Source: Nitrospirota bacterium
GTDB taxonomy: Bacteria; Nitrospirota_A; Leptospirillia; Leptospirillales; Leptospirillaceae
NCBI GenBank assembly: GCA_021838765.1
Contig: JAKCCY010000003.1
Span: forward strand, 1-64,000
DNA: 64,000 bases
Direction of reading: 5' to 3'
This document shows, in pieces, positions 7,732-17,144 of this stretch; position 1 is the first letter of the stretch; each line of letters starts with the position of its first letter. Both the position numbers and the translations under genes were made by a program. The notes below the pieces were generated by a model that was not told where the DNA came from, did not search any database, and was given only the letters and a program-made list of their open reading frames with translations.

Positions 7732-9517
7732 TGGCAGTGCGGATCAGTTCATCGACTTCTGCCCCGTCAAGGGTTTCCTTTGTGAGAAGAGCCTCTGCGA
7801 TACTGGTCAGGGCCACAACATTGGTCGTAAGCAAATCCTTTGCCCTCTGGTAGTTTTCCGAGACAATCCGGCTGACTTCACTGTCAATTTCAAGCGCTGT
7901 TGATTCGCTGTAATCCCTGTGCTGGGAAATTTCCCTTCCAAGGAAGATCTCTTCATCTTTCTTTCCGAAGGTGATGGGTCCAAGCTTATCGCTCATGCCC
8001 CACTCGCAGACCATTTTTCGGGCCATGTCCGTTGCGCGCTCAATATCGTTTCCCGCGCCTGTCGTCATGCTTTTCATGACAATTTCCTCGGCGACCCTTC
8101 CACCCATGAGGATGGCAATGGTGTTCAGAAGGTATTCCTTCTTGTAGGTATACCGGTCTTCCGTCGGGAGCTGCTGTGTGAGTCCGAGAGCCCGTCCACG
8201 AGGGATGATGGTCACTTTGTGGACCGGATCGGTTCCCGGGATAAGCTTTGCCACCAGTGTGTGGCCGGCTTCGTGAAATGCCGTAACCTTCTTTTCTTCT
8301 TCAGTGATGAGGATCGAACGCCGTTCGACGCCCATAAGGACCTTGTCTTTTGCATCCTCGAAATCCGGCATTTCGACCGTTTTCTTGTTGCGTCTTGCGG
8401 CCAGAAGAGCGGCTTCATTGACCAGATTGGCAAGATCAGCTCCGGCAAATCCGGGAGTGCCACGGGCGATGGTTTCGAGATTGACCGAGGAATCGATCGG
8501 GATCTTTCTCGTGTGGACTTCCAGAATCTTGATGCGTCCTTGCAGATCCGGCCGGCCCACAACAATCTGACGGTCGAATCGGCCTGGTCTCAAAAGGGCG
8601 GGATCAAGGACATCAGGACGGTTCGTCGCCGCGATGAGGATGACACCCTCATTGCTTTCAAATCCATCCATCTCGACCAGGAGCTGGTTTAAGGTCTGCT
8701 CCCTTTCATCATGGCCTCCACCGAGTCCTGCACCCCTATGGCGACCGACCGCGTCAATTTCGTCGATGAAAATGATGCAGGGGGCATTTTTCTTGCCCTG
8801 TTCGAAAAGATCCCTGACGCGGGATGCGCCAACTCCGACGAACATCTCGACAAAGTCCGATCCGCTGATGTTATAGAACGGAACATCCGCCTCTCCTGCG
8901 ATGGCCTTTGCAAGAAGTGTTTTTCCCGTTCCGGGGGGGCCAACAACCAGAACACCCTTGGGAATCCTGCCGCCAAGTCTCTGGAATTTTGACGGATCTT
9001 TCAGAAAATCCACAATCTCTACGAGCTCTTCCTTTGCTTCCTCGACTCCGGCAACATCGGCGAAGGTGATTTTCTTTTTGTCCTCAGAGATCAGTTTTGC
9101 TCTCGATTTTCCGAAAGACATGGCCTTGTTTCCTCCTGTCTGCATCTGCCTCATGAAGAAAATCCACAACAGTACCAATACAACGATCGGTCCCCATGAA
9201 ATGAGAAGGTTCAGATACCAGGGATTTTCTTCGGGCGGAACGGCCACGATCCGGACATTTTTTTTCTGCAGCTCGGAGACAAGATTAGGGTCATTTGCGG
9301 CGTACGTATTGAAGTGGGATCCGTCTTTCATGACTCCGCTGATATAATTGTTCTTGATCGTGACTTCACTGATCTGGTCTGCCTGAAGTTTGGAGATGAA
9401 GTCGGAGAAGATCAGATTCTTGTATCCCGGCTGACGTACCTGAAACAGGTCAAAAACGAGAAAAATCACCAATCCAATAACGAGCCAGAGCGCGAGGTTC
9501 TTGTAAAACGGTTTCAT
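7718..9517 (-). CDS. ftsH: ATP-dependent zinc metalloprotease FtsH
   Basis: 599-residue membrane-bound AAA+ protease that degrades misfolded membrane proteins and regulatory proteins. Two membrane helices (about residues 7-24 and 105-122) flank a small periplasmic domain. The AAA module has Walker A GPPGTGKT (193-200), Walker [10 protein letters not shown], and the second region of homology [19 protein letters not shown]. The metalloprotease site is HEAGH (about 416). Length is slightly below E. coli FtsH because the C-terminal tail is short. It is first in the unit ftsH-folP-cdaA-cdaR, with a predicted promoter just upstream. Confidence 0.97.
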   Translation of the reverse strand: MKPFYKNLALWLVIGLVIFLVFDLFQVRQPGYKNLIFSDFISKLQADQISEVTIKNNYISGVMKDGSHFNTYAANDPNLVSELQKKNVRIVAVPPEENPWYLNLLISWGPIVVLVLLWIFFMRQMQTGGNKAMSFGKSRAKLISEDKKKITFADVAGVEEAKEELVEIVDFLKDPSKFQRLGGRIPKGVLVVGPPGTGKTLLAKAIAGEADVPFYNISGSDFVEMFVGVGASRVRDLFEQGKKNAPCIIFIDEIDAVGRHRGAGLGGGHDEREQTLNQLLVEMDGFESNEGVILIAATNRPDVLDPALLRPGRFDRQIVVGRPDLQGRIKILEVHTRKIPIDSSVNLETIARGTPGFAGADLANLVNEAALLAARRNKKTVEMPDFEDAKDKVLMGVERRSILITEEEKKVTAFHEAGHTLVAKLIPGTDPVHKVTIIPRGRALGLTQQLPTEDRYTYKKEYLLNTIAILMGGRVAEEIVMKSMTTGAGNDIERATDMARKMVCEWGMSDKLGPITFGKKDEEIFLGREISQHRDYSESTALEIDSEVSRIVSENYQRAKDLLTTNVVALTSIAEALLTKETLDGAEVDELIRTANAPA

Positions 9518-9571
9518 TCACACCCCCAGAGGTCCTGATTTTTTAATCGTGAATAAGCAACATGCCTTTGC

Positions 9572-9601
9572 ATTCTAGCATTGACATCTTGCTCTCATCA
9601 A
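9572..9601 (-). promoter_or_regulatory. Predicted sigma-70 promoter of ftsH unit
   Basis: Minus-strand TTGATG (9601-9596), 18-base spacer, TAGAAT (9577-9572), about 55 bases upstream of the ftsH ATG. It separates the ftsH unit from hpt. Confidence 0.5.
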
Positions 9602-9621
9602 CGAAAACTGATCCGTTGAGG

Positions 9622-10140
9622 CTAGGATCCGGCACGTTCATCAAGAACGGCTATATAAGGCAGTGTCCTGTATTTGTTTTTATAATCCAGGCCGTATCCG
9701 ATTACAAAGCGGTTCGGAACGGAAAATCCGATATAGTCCGCTGTGATGTCAAGCTTTCTTCCGGCCGGTTTATCGAGAAGGGCGCAGATTTTGACACTCT
9801 CGGCACCGAGCTTGGTCAACTGCTCGAGGATGACTCTTGCCGTCACGCCTGAGTCGATGATGTCTTCGATCACGAGAACGTCTGCAGACCTCAAGTCCAT
9901 GGTCGGGGTTGAAATGGTTTTCTCGCCATGGGCATTGGTTGAAGTCATGATGAAATCGATGCCCGCAGGGAGGCCGATGGCTCTGGAAAGATCTGCAACA
10001 AATGCATAGGCTCCCTTTAGAACGCCTATCAGGATCAAATTCTTCTGGGCGTAGTCCGCGGTGATCTGAATGCCAAGCTCTCTGATCCTGTGGACGATTT
10101 CATCGTGGGTGATGAGCGGCTTTCCAAAAATTTTTTCCAA
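9622..10140 (-). CDS. hpt: Hypoxanthine(-guanine) phosphoribosyltransferase
   Basis: 172 residues. Salvages hypoxanthine or guanine to IMP or GMP using PRPP. The PRPP-binding loop is seen as DVLVIEDIIDSGVTA (about 88-102), with an upstream LIGVLKGAYAFVADL block and DFIMTS. The C-terminal RFVIGYGLDYKNKYR is typical of the HPRT group. Four bases separate it from tilS. The tilS-hpt-ftsH order is widely conserved in bacteria, though here a promoter-like sequence divides hpt from ftsH. Confidence 0.95.
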   Translation of the reverse strand: MEKIFGKPLITHDEIVHRIRELGIQITADYAQKNLILIGVLKGAYAFVADLSRAIGLPAGIDFIMTSTNAHGEKTISTPTMDLRSADVLVIEDIIDSGVTARVILEQLTKLGAESVKICALLDKPAGRKLDITADYIGFSVPNRFVIGYGLDYKNKYRTLPYIAVLDERAGS

Positions 10141-10144
10141 CGGT

Positions 10145-11590
10145 TCAGAGCTCCTTCCATGGAAAGTATGTCAATTTGACTCCCCATCCTGTTTTGAGGG
10201 AAGGTGAATGAGGCAGCGGAACCACTCCCGGAGCCCAAAGGACTTCACCATTCTGGTAAAGAACAGGGATCTTTGGTCGCTCCTGGCGACTGATGCGGGA
10301 TTCCAGAATCTCCCGGTTCAGATTCTTTGAACGGTTTCCGGGAACGCCGATTTTGATTTTGGCTCCCCGAAAAGGGTAGCCCAGAACAAGACTTTTCAAG
10401 TCCTCTTCCTGAAGGACACACTGTCGGGAGGGTTTCATTCCCATTTCCCACAAGTTCCAATCGTCTTCTATGGGCCTTGACGACAAGTGAATCAATCCTC
10501 CCCTTGGAAGTTTTATATTCTCTTCCATATTGCTTTTGGTGTCGAGTGGGCGGAATTGAAAGAATGGAGAGAGTGTCTCATCAAGTTCCGGTTCTGTCGA
10601 GTTATGGGTGAGTCGAATCTTTCCGGATTCAATGGACAGGAGCCAACCATTCCCCATTGGGCCTGTGAGAGGGGGAGTCCTGTTCAGGCTCCGGAGAATG
10701 TTTCCGGAAGGAGCGACGGGCAAGTCCCAAAGAGATTGCTGCTGAAAAAGATGCTCGACCAGAATGGATTGCCTGACGGGGGATAAAAAGCGAAAGAGAG
10801 ACAAGGGCATGATGATTGTGCCCCGGATTTCATGGTCAAGAAGAGAATCGATGTTCCGGATCTCCGGCCGGAACTCTTTTGCCATCTGCTCTGCCAGATA
10901 CGAAAGGGACTCTATTCCCATGGGCGGGAAAATCTCCCTGATCAGGGGGGCCAGTTCATTCCTGACACGATTCCTGAGGTAACGGCTGTCCTGGTTGCTG
11001 GGATCCTTGAGATAGGGAAGGTTGCTCTTTTGAAGGGCCGCCCGGATCTCGGAGGAGGTCAATGACAGGAATGGGCGGGCATATCGGTCGTCCCTGAACT
11101 CGCTCATCCCCAACAGACCTCTGGGTCCCCTGTTGCGAAAGAGATTCATGAGGATGGTTTCGGATTGATCGGAGCGATGATGGCCCAGAAAGAGAACCGG
11201 GCGGGATGATTGGTCGAGGCAACGATCGAAGAACTGATATCGTTCTCTTCGGAGAAGATCTTCCGAGAGCCCTGATGGGGCTTGTTTTCGATAGCCGGTC
11301 ATGACTGGAAGTCCAAGACTGCCGGCTTGATCCCTGACAAAGGCCTCTTCCATTCCATTTCTTTCCGGATCGGTCTGATGGTTGAAATGAAGAATGGTGA
11401 GGGTTTTGCGGATTTCAGGGAAGCGGGACAAGGTGTAAAGGAGGCAAAGGGAATCCGCTCCGCCCGATACGCCGACAAAAGCCTGGAGGTCTTCGTTTCC
11501 GTTTTGAAAGAGTCTGTTTCTTTCGAGGAAACGGCTTAATGTGTCATGAAAAAAGCGGAAATCCCCAAGGAGATCATCCAGAGAGTTCAT
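10145..11590 (-). CDS. tilS: tRNA(Ile)-lysidine synthase TilS
   Basis: 481 residues. Attaches lysine to C34 of the CAU-anticodon tRNA-Ile so that it reads AUA. The N-terminal PP-loop ATP pyrophosphatase has SGGADSL (42-48) and LGHHRSDQSETILMNLFR, followed by TilS middle and C-terminal substrate-binding domains (FRGAKIKIGV, APGVVPLP). Length is close to E. coli TilS (432). It overlaps ribF by 17 bases and is followed by hpt. Essential in almost all bacteria. Confidence 0.95.
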   Translation of the reverse strand: MNSLDDLLGDFRFFHDTLSRFLERNRLFQNGNEDLQAFVGVSGGADSLCLLYTLSRFPEIRKTLTILHFNHQTDPERNGMEEAFVRDQAGSLGLPVMTGYRKQAPSGLSEDLLRRERYQFFDRCLDQSSRPVLFLGHHRSDQSETILMNLFRNRGPRGLLGMSEFRDDRYARPFLSLTSSEIRAALQKSNLPYLKDPSNQDSRYLRNRVRNELAPLIREIFPPMGIESLSYLAEQMAKEFRPEIRNIDSLLDHEIRGTIIMPLSLFRFLSPVRQSILVEHLFQQQSLWDLPVAPSGNILRSLNRTPPLTGPMGNGWLLSIESGKIRLTHNSTEPELDETLSPFFQFRPLDTKSNMEENIKLPRGGLIHLSSRPIEDDWNLWEMGMKPSRQCVLQEEDLKSLVLGYPFRGAKIKIGVPGNRSKNLNREILESRISRQERPKIPVLYQNGEVLWAPGVVPLPHSPSLKTGWGVKLTYFPWKEL

Positions 11591-12533
11591 GCAGGAGCTT
11601 TCGGGATTGTTCGGAATCCTGCCGGATCGACTGGATCAGTTCCTGCGGGCCACTGAAGGATCTTTCGCCTCTCAGGTGATCGATGAAAGAGACTTCGGCC
11701 ATGAGTCCGTAAAGATCTCCCTCAAAATCAAACAGATGTGTTTCCAGAATGATCTGTCCCTGGCCAAAGGTTGGCCTGCTTCCTATATAAGAAACGCCTG
11801 GATACTGTTTTTCCTGGATTTTCGTAATGGTGGCATAAACCCCATTCGGAGGAAGAACTCTTCCCGCGGGTGGAAGAATGTTGATAGTCGGGAATCCGAT
11901 TCTTCGCCCCCTGCGTTCGCCATCGATAATCGGACCTTCAATCTGAAAAGGGCGTGTGAGGAGATCTCCTGCTTCCCGGACATTTCCGGAGCGGATGAGA
12001 TCCCTGATCCTTGAGCTCGAGACCCTTGACCCATTTTCTGTCAGTGGAGGAATGACTTCCACCGAAATGCCGTCCGGAGTTAAAATCCGCTGAAAATCGG
12101 AGACAGAGCCAATCCGTTGATGGCCGAACCGGAAATTTTCTTCGATGATCAGTCCGGCCAATGGAAAAAGTTTCTTCAGAAAGCTTGTGGTAAAGGCATC
12201 CGGGCTCATCTTCGCCAGCTGGGTGGTGAAGGGGACAATTGTCAGTATGTCGACCCCTGTGGAAGCGAGGATCCTTTCTTTCTGGGAAGGATCCATGATT
12301 CTGAGAAAAGGTTTTTCGGGAAAAAGGATTTCCAGCGGGTGGGGAGAAAAGGTAATGACCGTTGCCAGCGCCCGATGCTCCCTTGCGAGGGAGACGAGTC
12401 TTCTCAGAAGCTGCTGGTGGCCTTTATGAACGCCGTCAAAGTTGCCGATGGAAAGAAATGTTTTGGTTCCGGACGGATAGGGGTTGTTGGATGGAGAAAA
12501 TCCTTCATCCGAAAATTGTTCAATGATTTTCAT
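11574..12533 (-). CDS. ribF: Bifunctional riboflavin kinase/FAD synthetase
   Basis: 319 residues. Phosphorylates riboflavin to FMN and adenylates FMN to FAD. The N-terminal nucleotidyltransferase domain shows SIGNFDGVHKGHQQLL (about 28-43) and VSSSRIRDLIRSG; the C-terminal kinase domain has RRIGFPTINI, GVYAT and VSYIGSRPTFG. Length is normal. The ATG at 12533 overlaps the stop of a 35-residue ORF by ATGA and has no good ribosome binding site of its own, which suggests coupled translation. Confidence 0.95.
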   Translation of the reverse strand: MKIIEQFSDEGFSPSNNPYPSGTKTFLSIGNFDGVHKGHQQLLRRLVSLAREHRALATVITFSPHPLEILFPEKPFLRIMDPSQKERILASTGVDILTIVPFTTQLAKMSPDAFTTSFLKKLFPLAGLIIEENFRFGHQRIGSVSDFQRILTPDGISVEVIPPLTENGSRVSSSRIRDLIRSGNVREAGDLLTRPFQIEGPIIDGERRGRRIGFPTINILPPAGRVLPPNGVYATITKIQEKQYPGVSYIGSRPTFGQGQIILETHLFDFEGDLYGLMAEVSFIDHLRGERSFSGPQELIQSIRQDSEQSRKLLHELSG

Positions 12534-12637
12534 CGAACAGCATGACCTGATGCAAACGGAATCGTTCCCATCAGGGAGCCTTTCCGGCCATTCTGCGTCC
12601 TGACATGGGTTTTGCCAGACTGTGTTTGTTTCATCAT
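12530..12637 (-). CDS. Small ORF coupled between hemB and ribF, unknown function
   Basis: 35 codons, starting MMKQTQSGKTHVRTQNGRKG and ending ASGHAVR. The start codon overlaps the hemB stop (ATGA, 12634-12637) and the stop overlaps the ribF start (ATGA, 12530-12533), so it fills the gap between two known genes exactly. AAAGGGAG precedes the start. The product would be basic, with no membrane segment or recognised domain. It may be a true small protein, or a leader whose translation carries ribosomes to ribF. Chance cannot be excluded from one genome. Confidence 0.5.
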   Translation of the reverse strand: MMKQTQSGKTHVRTQNGRKGSLMGTIPFASGHAVR

Positions 12638-13617
12638 TCTCCCTTTAGAAGAAGTTCCGCCGCCCGAATCGCAAAATAGGTGATGATTGTCGATGCTCCC
12701 GCCCGGTGAATACATAGAAGACTTTCAAGGATGGCCCTGTCAAGATCTATCCACCCGTTTTGTCCGGCCGCGACCAGTGTGGAGTATTCGCCGCTGACCT
12801 GATAGGCGCACATCGGAAGATCAACCGCATTCTTGACCTCCCGCAAAATATCGAGATAGGGGAGCGCCGGCTTGACCATCAGGATATCGGCTCCTTCCTC
12901 AACGTCGAGGCGGGCTTCCCTCATCGCCTCTGTTCTGTTGGCCGGATCCATCTGGTAGGAGGTCCGGTCTCCGAACTGGGGGCCGGACATCATGGCATCC
13001 CTGAATGGCCCATAAAAAGAGGATGCGTATTTGACGGCATAGGACATGATCAATGTATCGATGAATCCTTCCTTGTCCAAAGCGGATCGTATGGCGGCCA
13101 CACGACCGTCCATCATGTCCGATGGCGCCACAACGTCGGCTCCGGCCCTGGCGTGGACGAGGGACATACTGGCAAGGCATCCAAGGGTCGAATCGTTGTC
13201 GATCCTGTTTCCGGAGGAGAGAAATCCGCAATGGCCATGGGAGGTGTACTCATCGATACAGATATCCGTCATGACGGTTGTGTCAGGAAAGTTTTCCTTC
13301 AGGAAGCGGACAGCTGTGGGGACTGGCCCCTCGGGGTTGAGAGCCTGTGTGGCTTCCAGGTCTTTGGTCTCGGGGATTCCAAAGAGGATGAAGCTTGATA
13401 CTCCGACTTTTTTCGCCTCCTCTATGACCGGAGACAGTCTGTCGACGGAGTATCTGAAAACTCCTGGCATGGAGGATATGGGTTCTTTTTTGTTTTTCCC
13501 GAAGGTAATGAACAGGGGAAGAATGAGTTGAGAGGGGTGAAGCCGGTATTCTCTGACAAGGTTTCTGATCGTTTGAGAGCTTCTCAGTCGTCTTGGTCGA
13601 TCAATTGGGAATCCCAT
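12634..13617 (-). CDS. hemB: Delta-aminolevulinic acid dehydratase (porphobilinogen synthase)
   Basis: 327 residues from the ATG at 13617; a TTG two codons upstream is less likely because it lies too close to the ribosome binding site. Condenses two 5-aminolevulinate molecules to porphobilinogen. Active-site motifs are MSYAVKYASSFYGPFRDA with the Schiff-base lysine region, and MVKPALPYLDILR with the second lysine. The metal-loop sequence DICIDEYTSHGHCG keeps two of the three cysteines of the zinc type and has Asp at the second, so metal preference is uncertain. It sits in a haem block with hemA, hemC and cobA-hemD. Confidence 0.96.
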   Translation of the reverse strand: MGFPIDRPRRLRSSQTIRNLVREYRLHPSQLILPLFITFGKNKKEPISSMPGVFRYSVDRLSPVIEEAKKVGVSSFILFGIPETKDLEATQALNPEGPVPTAVRFLKENFPDTTVMTDICIDEYTSHGHCGFLSSGNRIDNDSTLGCLASMSLVHARAGADVVAPSDMMDGRVAAIRSALDKEGFIDTLIMSYAVKYASSFYGPFRDAMMSGPQFGDRTSYQMDPANRTEAMREARLDVEEGADILMVKPALPYLDILREVKNAVDLPMCAYQVSGEYSTLVAAGQNGWIDLDRAILESLLCIHRAGASTIITYFAIRAAELLLKGE

Positions 13618-13634
13618 GGTCAATACCCCTTCTT

Positions 13635-15191
13635 TTATGGATGCTGCTGTTTGGTGTTGAGTGATTGCTGAATGGTCTGGACCATTGTTTCGACGCTGGT
13701 ATCGTCTGAAACATGAATCCTCGAAAAATGTTCGGACTCAAGCGCTTTCCGGGTGGTGGGACCGATTGCGCAAGCGGGAACCGATCGAATGGAATTGGCC
13801 AATCGGGGAAACAGGCTTAAGAGGTTGGTGACAGCTGAGGGGCTGTAAAAGACCATCGCGTCAATGGTTCCCTCGAGGATCCTTGCGCTGATCCGGTCTT
13901 CAACATGTGGAAGCAGTTTGGGAAGCCTGTTTACGTAGCAGGAGATGACAGAGACCTCCCCTCCGGAGCGGGTGAGTCCTTCAGGGATGGATTTGTCTCC
14001 CCGGTCCCCTCTGACAAGGAGAACCTGTTCTCCTTGTTTGAGGACGTTCTGCATGGATCGGATGACCCCTTCTCCATGGGATTCCCCCGAGACAAGATCC
14101 GGAGTGATTCCCCAGTCGGAAAGGGCTTTTGTCGTTTGCGGGCCAAGAGAGAAGAGCTTTTTCGTATAGAGCTCTCTCAAGTCCCTGCCGAGGGAAAGGA
14201 AGCGGGTGAAAAATCCTCTTACCCCGTTGGGACTCAAGAACATGATCCAATTCCATTGCTCCAGAGCTTTGATGGCATGATCCGCAGGGCTCCAATCATC
14301 CGGCTGGTCAATGCTGATTGTGGGGCAGACAAGGACCTCTGCTCCGAGAGAGGTCAGGCTGTTTTTCAGAAAACTGGCCTGATCCCTCTCTCTGGTGATC
14401 AAGACTGTTTTGTGTGCCAGAGGGAGGTGCTGTGTCCAGGAAAGCCTGACATTTTTTCCGGCTGATTCTCCGATGACGACCACTGCGGGAGGCTTTACGG
14501 GAGGGGCAAGCGCATGGGCCGCTATTTCTCCGAGTGTTGTGTCCCATGATGTCTGCTGGGAGGTTGTCCCCCATCGAATGATCATGACAGGGGTGTTTTG
14601 GTCCCTGCCTGCAGAGATGATCTTTTGGGCAAGGGATTGGAGATGTTCGACACCCATCATGACGATCACCGTCTGCATCGGAATGGCCAGGGATGCGATT
14701 TCCTCCTTTGTCATCCGGTCGGGATTTCCATGGCCGGTCAGGATGGAAATCCTGGAATTGGTCTCCCTGTGGCTGACCGGGACACCCGCATACGCCGGAA
14801 CGGAGATGGCCGATGTGACTCCAGGAACGATGACATAGGGAATCCCGGATTGTTCGAGTGCCTGGCCTTCTTCACCACCACGTCCGAAAACGAGCGGATC
14901 TCCCCCCTTGAGACGAATCACTGTCAGACCCCTTTTTGCCCGGTCAATCATCAGCTCTTCAATTTCGCGCTGTCCAAGCTTCGGGTGGCCACGCTCTTTC
15001 CCGACATCGATGAATTCGGCACTGTCCGGAACAAGATCCAGCAGATCCAGGGAGGATAGATGGTCGTAAAGAACCACCTGAGCGGTTTCAAGGGCTTTTT
15101 TCCCTTTCAGGGTCAAAAGTTCCGGGTCTCCCGGTCCCGCACCGACGAGGTAGACTGTTCCAATCTTTTTTTCTGAGGTGTTGCTATCCAT
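13635..15191 (-). CDS. cobA-hemD: Uroporphyrinogen-III C-methyltransferase / uroporphyrinogen-III synthase fusion
   Basis: 518 residues. The N-terminal half (about 10-250) is a SAM uroporphyrinogen III methyltransferase (SUMT): VYLVGAGPGDPELLTLKG, VIRLKGGDPLVFGRGGEE and a GVTSAISVPAYAGVPVSHR region. The C-terminal half (about 260-510) is HemD, with LFSLGPQTTKALSDWGI and AIGPTTRKALE. The fusion joins closure of the tetrapyrrole ring to the first step toward sirohaem and cobalamin. It lies between hemB and pirin. Presence of bluB at 22067 agrees with cobalamin synthesis elsewhere in the genome. Fusions of this kind are known in several phyla. Confidence 0.94.
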   Translation of the reverse strand: MDSNTSEKKIGTVYLVGAGPGDPELLTLKGKKALETAQVVLYDHLSSLDLLDLVPDSAEFIDVGKERGHPKLGQREIEELMIDRAKRGLTVIRLKGGDPLVFGRGGEEGQALEQSGIPYVIVPGVTSAISVPAYAGVPVSHRETNSRISILTGHGNPDRMTKEEIASLAIPMQTVIVMMGVEHLQSLAQKIISAGRDQNTPVMIIRWGTTSQQTSWDTTLGEIAAHALAPPVKPPAVVVIGESAGKNVRLSWTQHLPLAHKTVLITRERDQASFLKNSLTSLGAEVLVCPTISIDQPDDWSPADHAIKALEQWNWIMFLSPNGVRGFFTRFLSLGRDLRELYTKKLFSLGPQTTKALSDWGITPDLVSGESHGEGVIRSMQNVLKQGEQVLLVRGDRGDKSIPEGLTRSGGEVSVISCYVNRLPKLLPHVEDRISARILEGTIDAMVFYSPSAVTNLLSLFPRLANSIRSVPACAIGPTTRKALESEHFSRIHVSDDTSVETMVQTIQQSLNTKQQHP

Positions 15192-15321
15192 CTTGCTGCT
15201 ATCCGATTGGTTAATTGATCATGTCTTTTTTTAAAGGGACTGATCAGATGTTCCGGGTGGGGAGGTTATCTCTCTTCGGACGGTGACACCATGATATATC
15301 TTTACAGGAGGCAGAGAAAAC

Positions 15322-16200
15322 TCAGTTGATGTCTCCCCATTTGCCAGATCGATATTCTTCGATGGCTTCCCTGATTTCCTGATTCGTGTTCATGACAAAC
15401 GGGCCGTAACGGGCAACGGGCTCTCCTATGGGAGGAGATGAAAGGATCAGCGCTTCGGCCCCTTCCTTCATGCCGGAGAAGAGCCATGTTTCGGGGCGTT
15501 TGGAATCGGGGTTCCAGAGGGCCATCTGTCCTTCCCGGATTTCTGTCTTGTCTTCATTGGGAATGATGGAGCCTTTGAAAACATACAGAAGTGTCCGGTC
15601 TTCCGGGGCAAGGGACAGGGAGATTGTTGCGTTCGGGTCGAGAATGAGATGACCGATAAAGACCTGATGCAGCGTTTGTATCGGTGATGCGATCCCGTCT
15701 TGTTCTCCCGCAAGAATTTTGACCAATCCTGTTTTTTCCCTGTTTTGATAGGACGGGATTTTATCCTTGGTGATCTCCTGATAGCGGGGAGGGGTGTTTT
15801 TGAGGCTGGCAGGCAGATTGATCCAGATCTGAAAACCATTCATGACTCCCCCCCGTTCCCAAAACTGAGGGGACGGAAGCTCGGAGTGCAAAAGACCGGA
15901 TCCTGCGGTCATCCATTGCAGATCCATTGGCCCCATCCGGCCGGAGTGGCCTTTGGAGTCCTTGTGTTCCATTTCTCCTTCGAGAAGGTATGTCACGGTC
16001 TCAAAGCCCTTGTGCGGATGGTCAGGGGCGCCGATTGCCTCCCTTGGAGCCCAGTTGACGGGACCCATATGGTCCAGAAGAAGAAACGGATCCGCATCAT
16101 GAATGAGATTGGTCGGAAATGGACGACGGACCGGAAACCCTCCGCCTTCAAGTGTTTTGAGGGCGTCAACAAGTTGATGGGGTGGTGGGGGAAGCTTCAT
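15322..16200 (-). CDS. Pirin-family cupin protein
   Basis: 292 residues. Bicupin non-haem metal protein. The first cupin holds the pirin metal motif DHPHKGFETVTYLLEG with EMEHKD and a nearby LHSELP histidine; the C-terminal pirin domain follows (residues about 170-290, GEPVARYGPFVMN). Bacterial pirins include quercetinase-like enzymes and redox-linked regulators, but substrate cannot be told from sequence. Its place between hemC and cobA-hemD, with 14 bases to hemC, suggests co-expression with haem synthesis; any functional tie is inference. Confidence 0.9.
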   Translation of the reverse strand: MKLPPPPHQLVDALKTLEGGGFPVRRPFPTNLIHDADPFLLLDHMGPVNWAPREAIGAPDHPHKGFETVTYLLEGEMEHKDSKGHSGRMGPMDLQWMTAGSGLLHSELPSPQFWERGGVMNGFQIWINLPASLKNTPPRYQEITKDKIPSYQNREKTGLVKILAGEQDGIASPIQTLHQVFIGHLILDPNATISLSLAPEDRTLLYVFKGSIIPNEDKTEIREGQMALWNPDSKRPETWLFSGMKEGAEALILSSPPIGEPVARYGPFVMNTNQEIREAIEEYRSGKWGDIN

Positions 16201-16214
16201 GATGATCTCCTGAG

Positions 16215-17144
16215 TCAGGAACCTAGGCGAATTTCATCCAGGATCTCTTTTCCGCCTTTTTCAAGGAGTGTTTGACCGATGGCAAGTCCAAGTTCCATCG
16301 CTTCTTCGGAGGGTCCTGTGACCTTTTCTGTGAGCATCCTGTCTCCGCTGAGGCTCATGACCCGGGCTTCAAGCTGAACCCATCCGCTTCTCTTGACGGT
16401 GGCATAGGCTGCGACCGGCAGCTGGCATCCCCCGGCCAGACTTTTGAGAACACCTCTTTCAGCAGAGACAGCTATATGGGTATCCGAATGGAAAAGCCTG
16501 GAAGCAATCGAGGATGTGATGGTGTCCGACTCCCGGTATTCCAGTCCCAATGCGCCCTGACCGATTGCAGGGAGGAGGTCCGATACCAAAAGCCACTCTG
16601 TAATCTTGTGTTCGAGTCCCAGCCGTTTCATTCCGGCACCAGCTAAAAGGAGTGCATCAACCTGGCCTTCCTCAAGCTTTCTGAGACGCGTTCCAACGTT
16701 TCCCCGAACCGGAACAATGACCAGGTCCGGCCTTATTCTTCTGACCTGGGAGACCCTTCTCAGGGAAGAGGTTCCCAGTTTTGCTCCTGTCGGCAGTTTT
16801 CTCAGGCTGGGGTAGTGGATGCTGACAAAGACATCCCTGGGATCTTCCCTCTCCATCGTCACACCCAGTATCAGTCCTTCAGGCATCTCCGCAGGAACAT
16901 CCTTCATGCTGTGAACGGCCAGATCAACCTGCCGGGAAAGAAGCGCTTCCTCTATCTCCTTGACAAAAAGCCCCTTCCCGCCCACGTCGGACAAGGGCCT
17001 GTCCAGAATCATGTCTCCTGATGTCTTGATAATCGTCAATTCAGACTTTACACCGGATGTTTTTTCTATCAGTGCTGCGACATGGCGGGCTTGCCAGAGG
17101 GCCAGTTCGGATCCCCTGGTTCCTATTTTCAGAATTTGAGTCAT
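16215..17144 (-). CDS. hemC: Porphobilinogen deaminase (hydroxymethylbilane synthase)
   Basis: 309 residues. Polymerises four porphobilinogen units to hydroxymethylbilane, held on a dipyrromethane cofactor. Visible motifs are IGTRGSELALWQA (N-terminus), VGGKGLFVKEIE, HSMKDVPAEMPEG, GTSSLRR and the cofactor cysteine in LAGGCQLPVAAY (Cys240). The ATG at 17144 overlaps the hemA stop as TAATG. Order hemA-hemC with hemD and hemB nearby is classical. Confidence 0.97.
   Translation of the reverse strand: MTQILKIGTRGSELALWQARHVAALIEKTSGVKSELTIIKTSGDMILDRPLSDVGGKGLFVKEIEEALLSRQVDLAVHSMKDVPAEMPEGLILGVTMEREDPRDVFVSIHYPSLRKLPTGAKLGTSSLRRVSQVRRIRPDLVIVPVRGNVGTRLRKLEEGQVDALLLAGAGMKRLGLEHKITEWLLVSDLLPAIGQGALGLEYRESDTITSSIASRLFHSDTHIAVSAERGVLKSLAGGCQLPVAAYATVKRSGWVQLEARVMSLSGDRMLTEKVTGPSEEAMELGLAIGQTLLEKGGKEILDEIRLGS

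Noticed and set aside
7919..8692. 257-codon plus-strand frame
   Set aside because: Antisense to ftsH with its full set of AAA and protease motifs.
12760..13398. 212-codon plus-strand frame
   Set aside because: Antisense to hemB; composition explained by the opposite strand.
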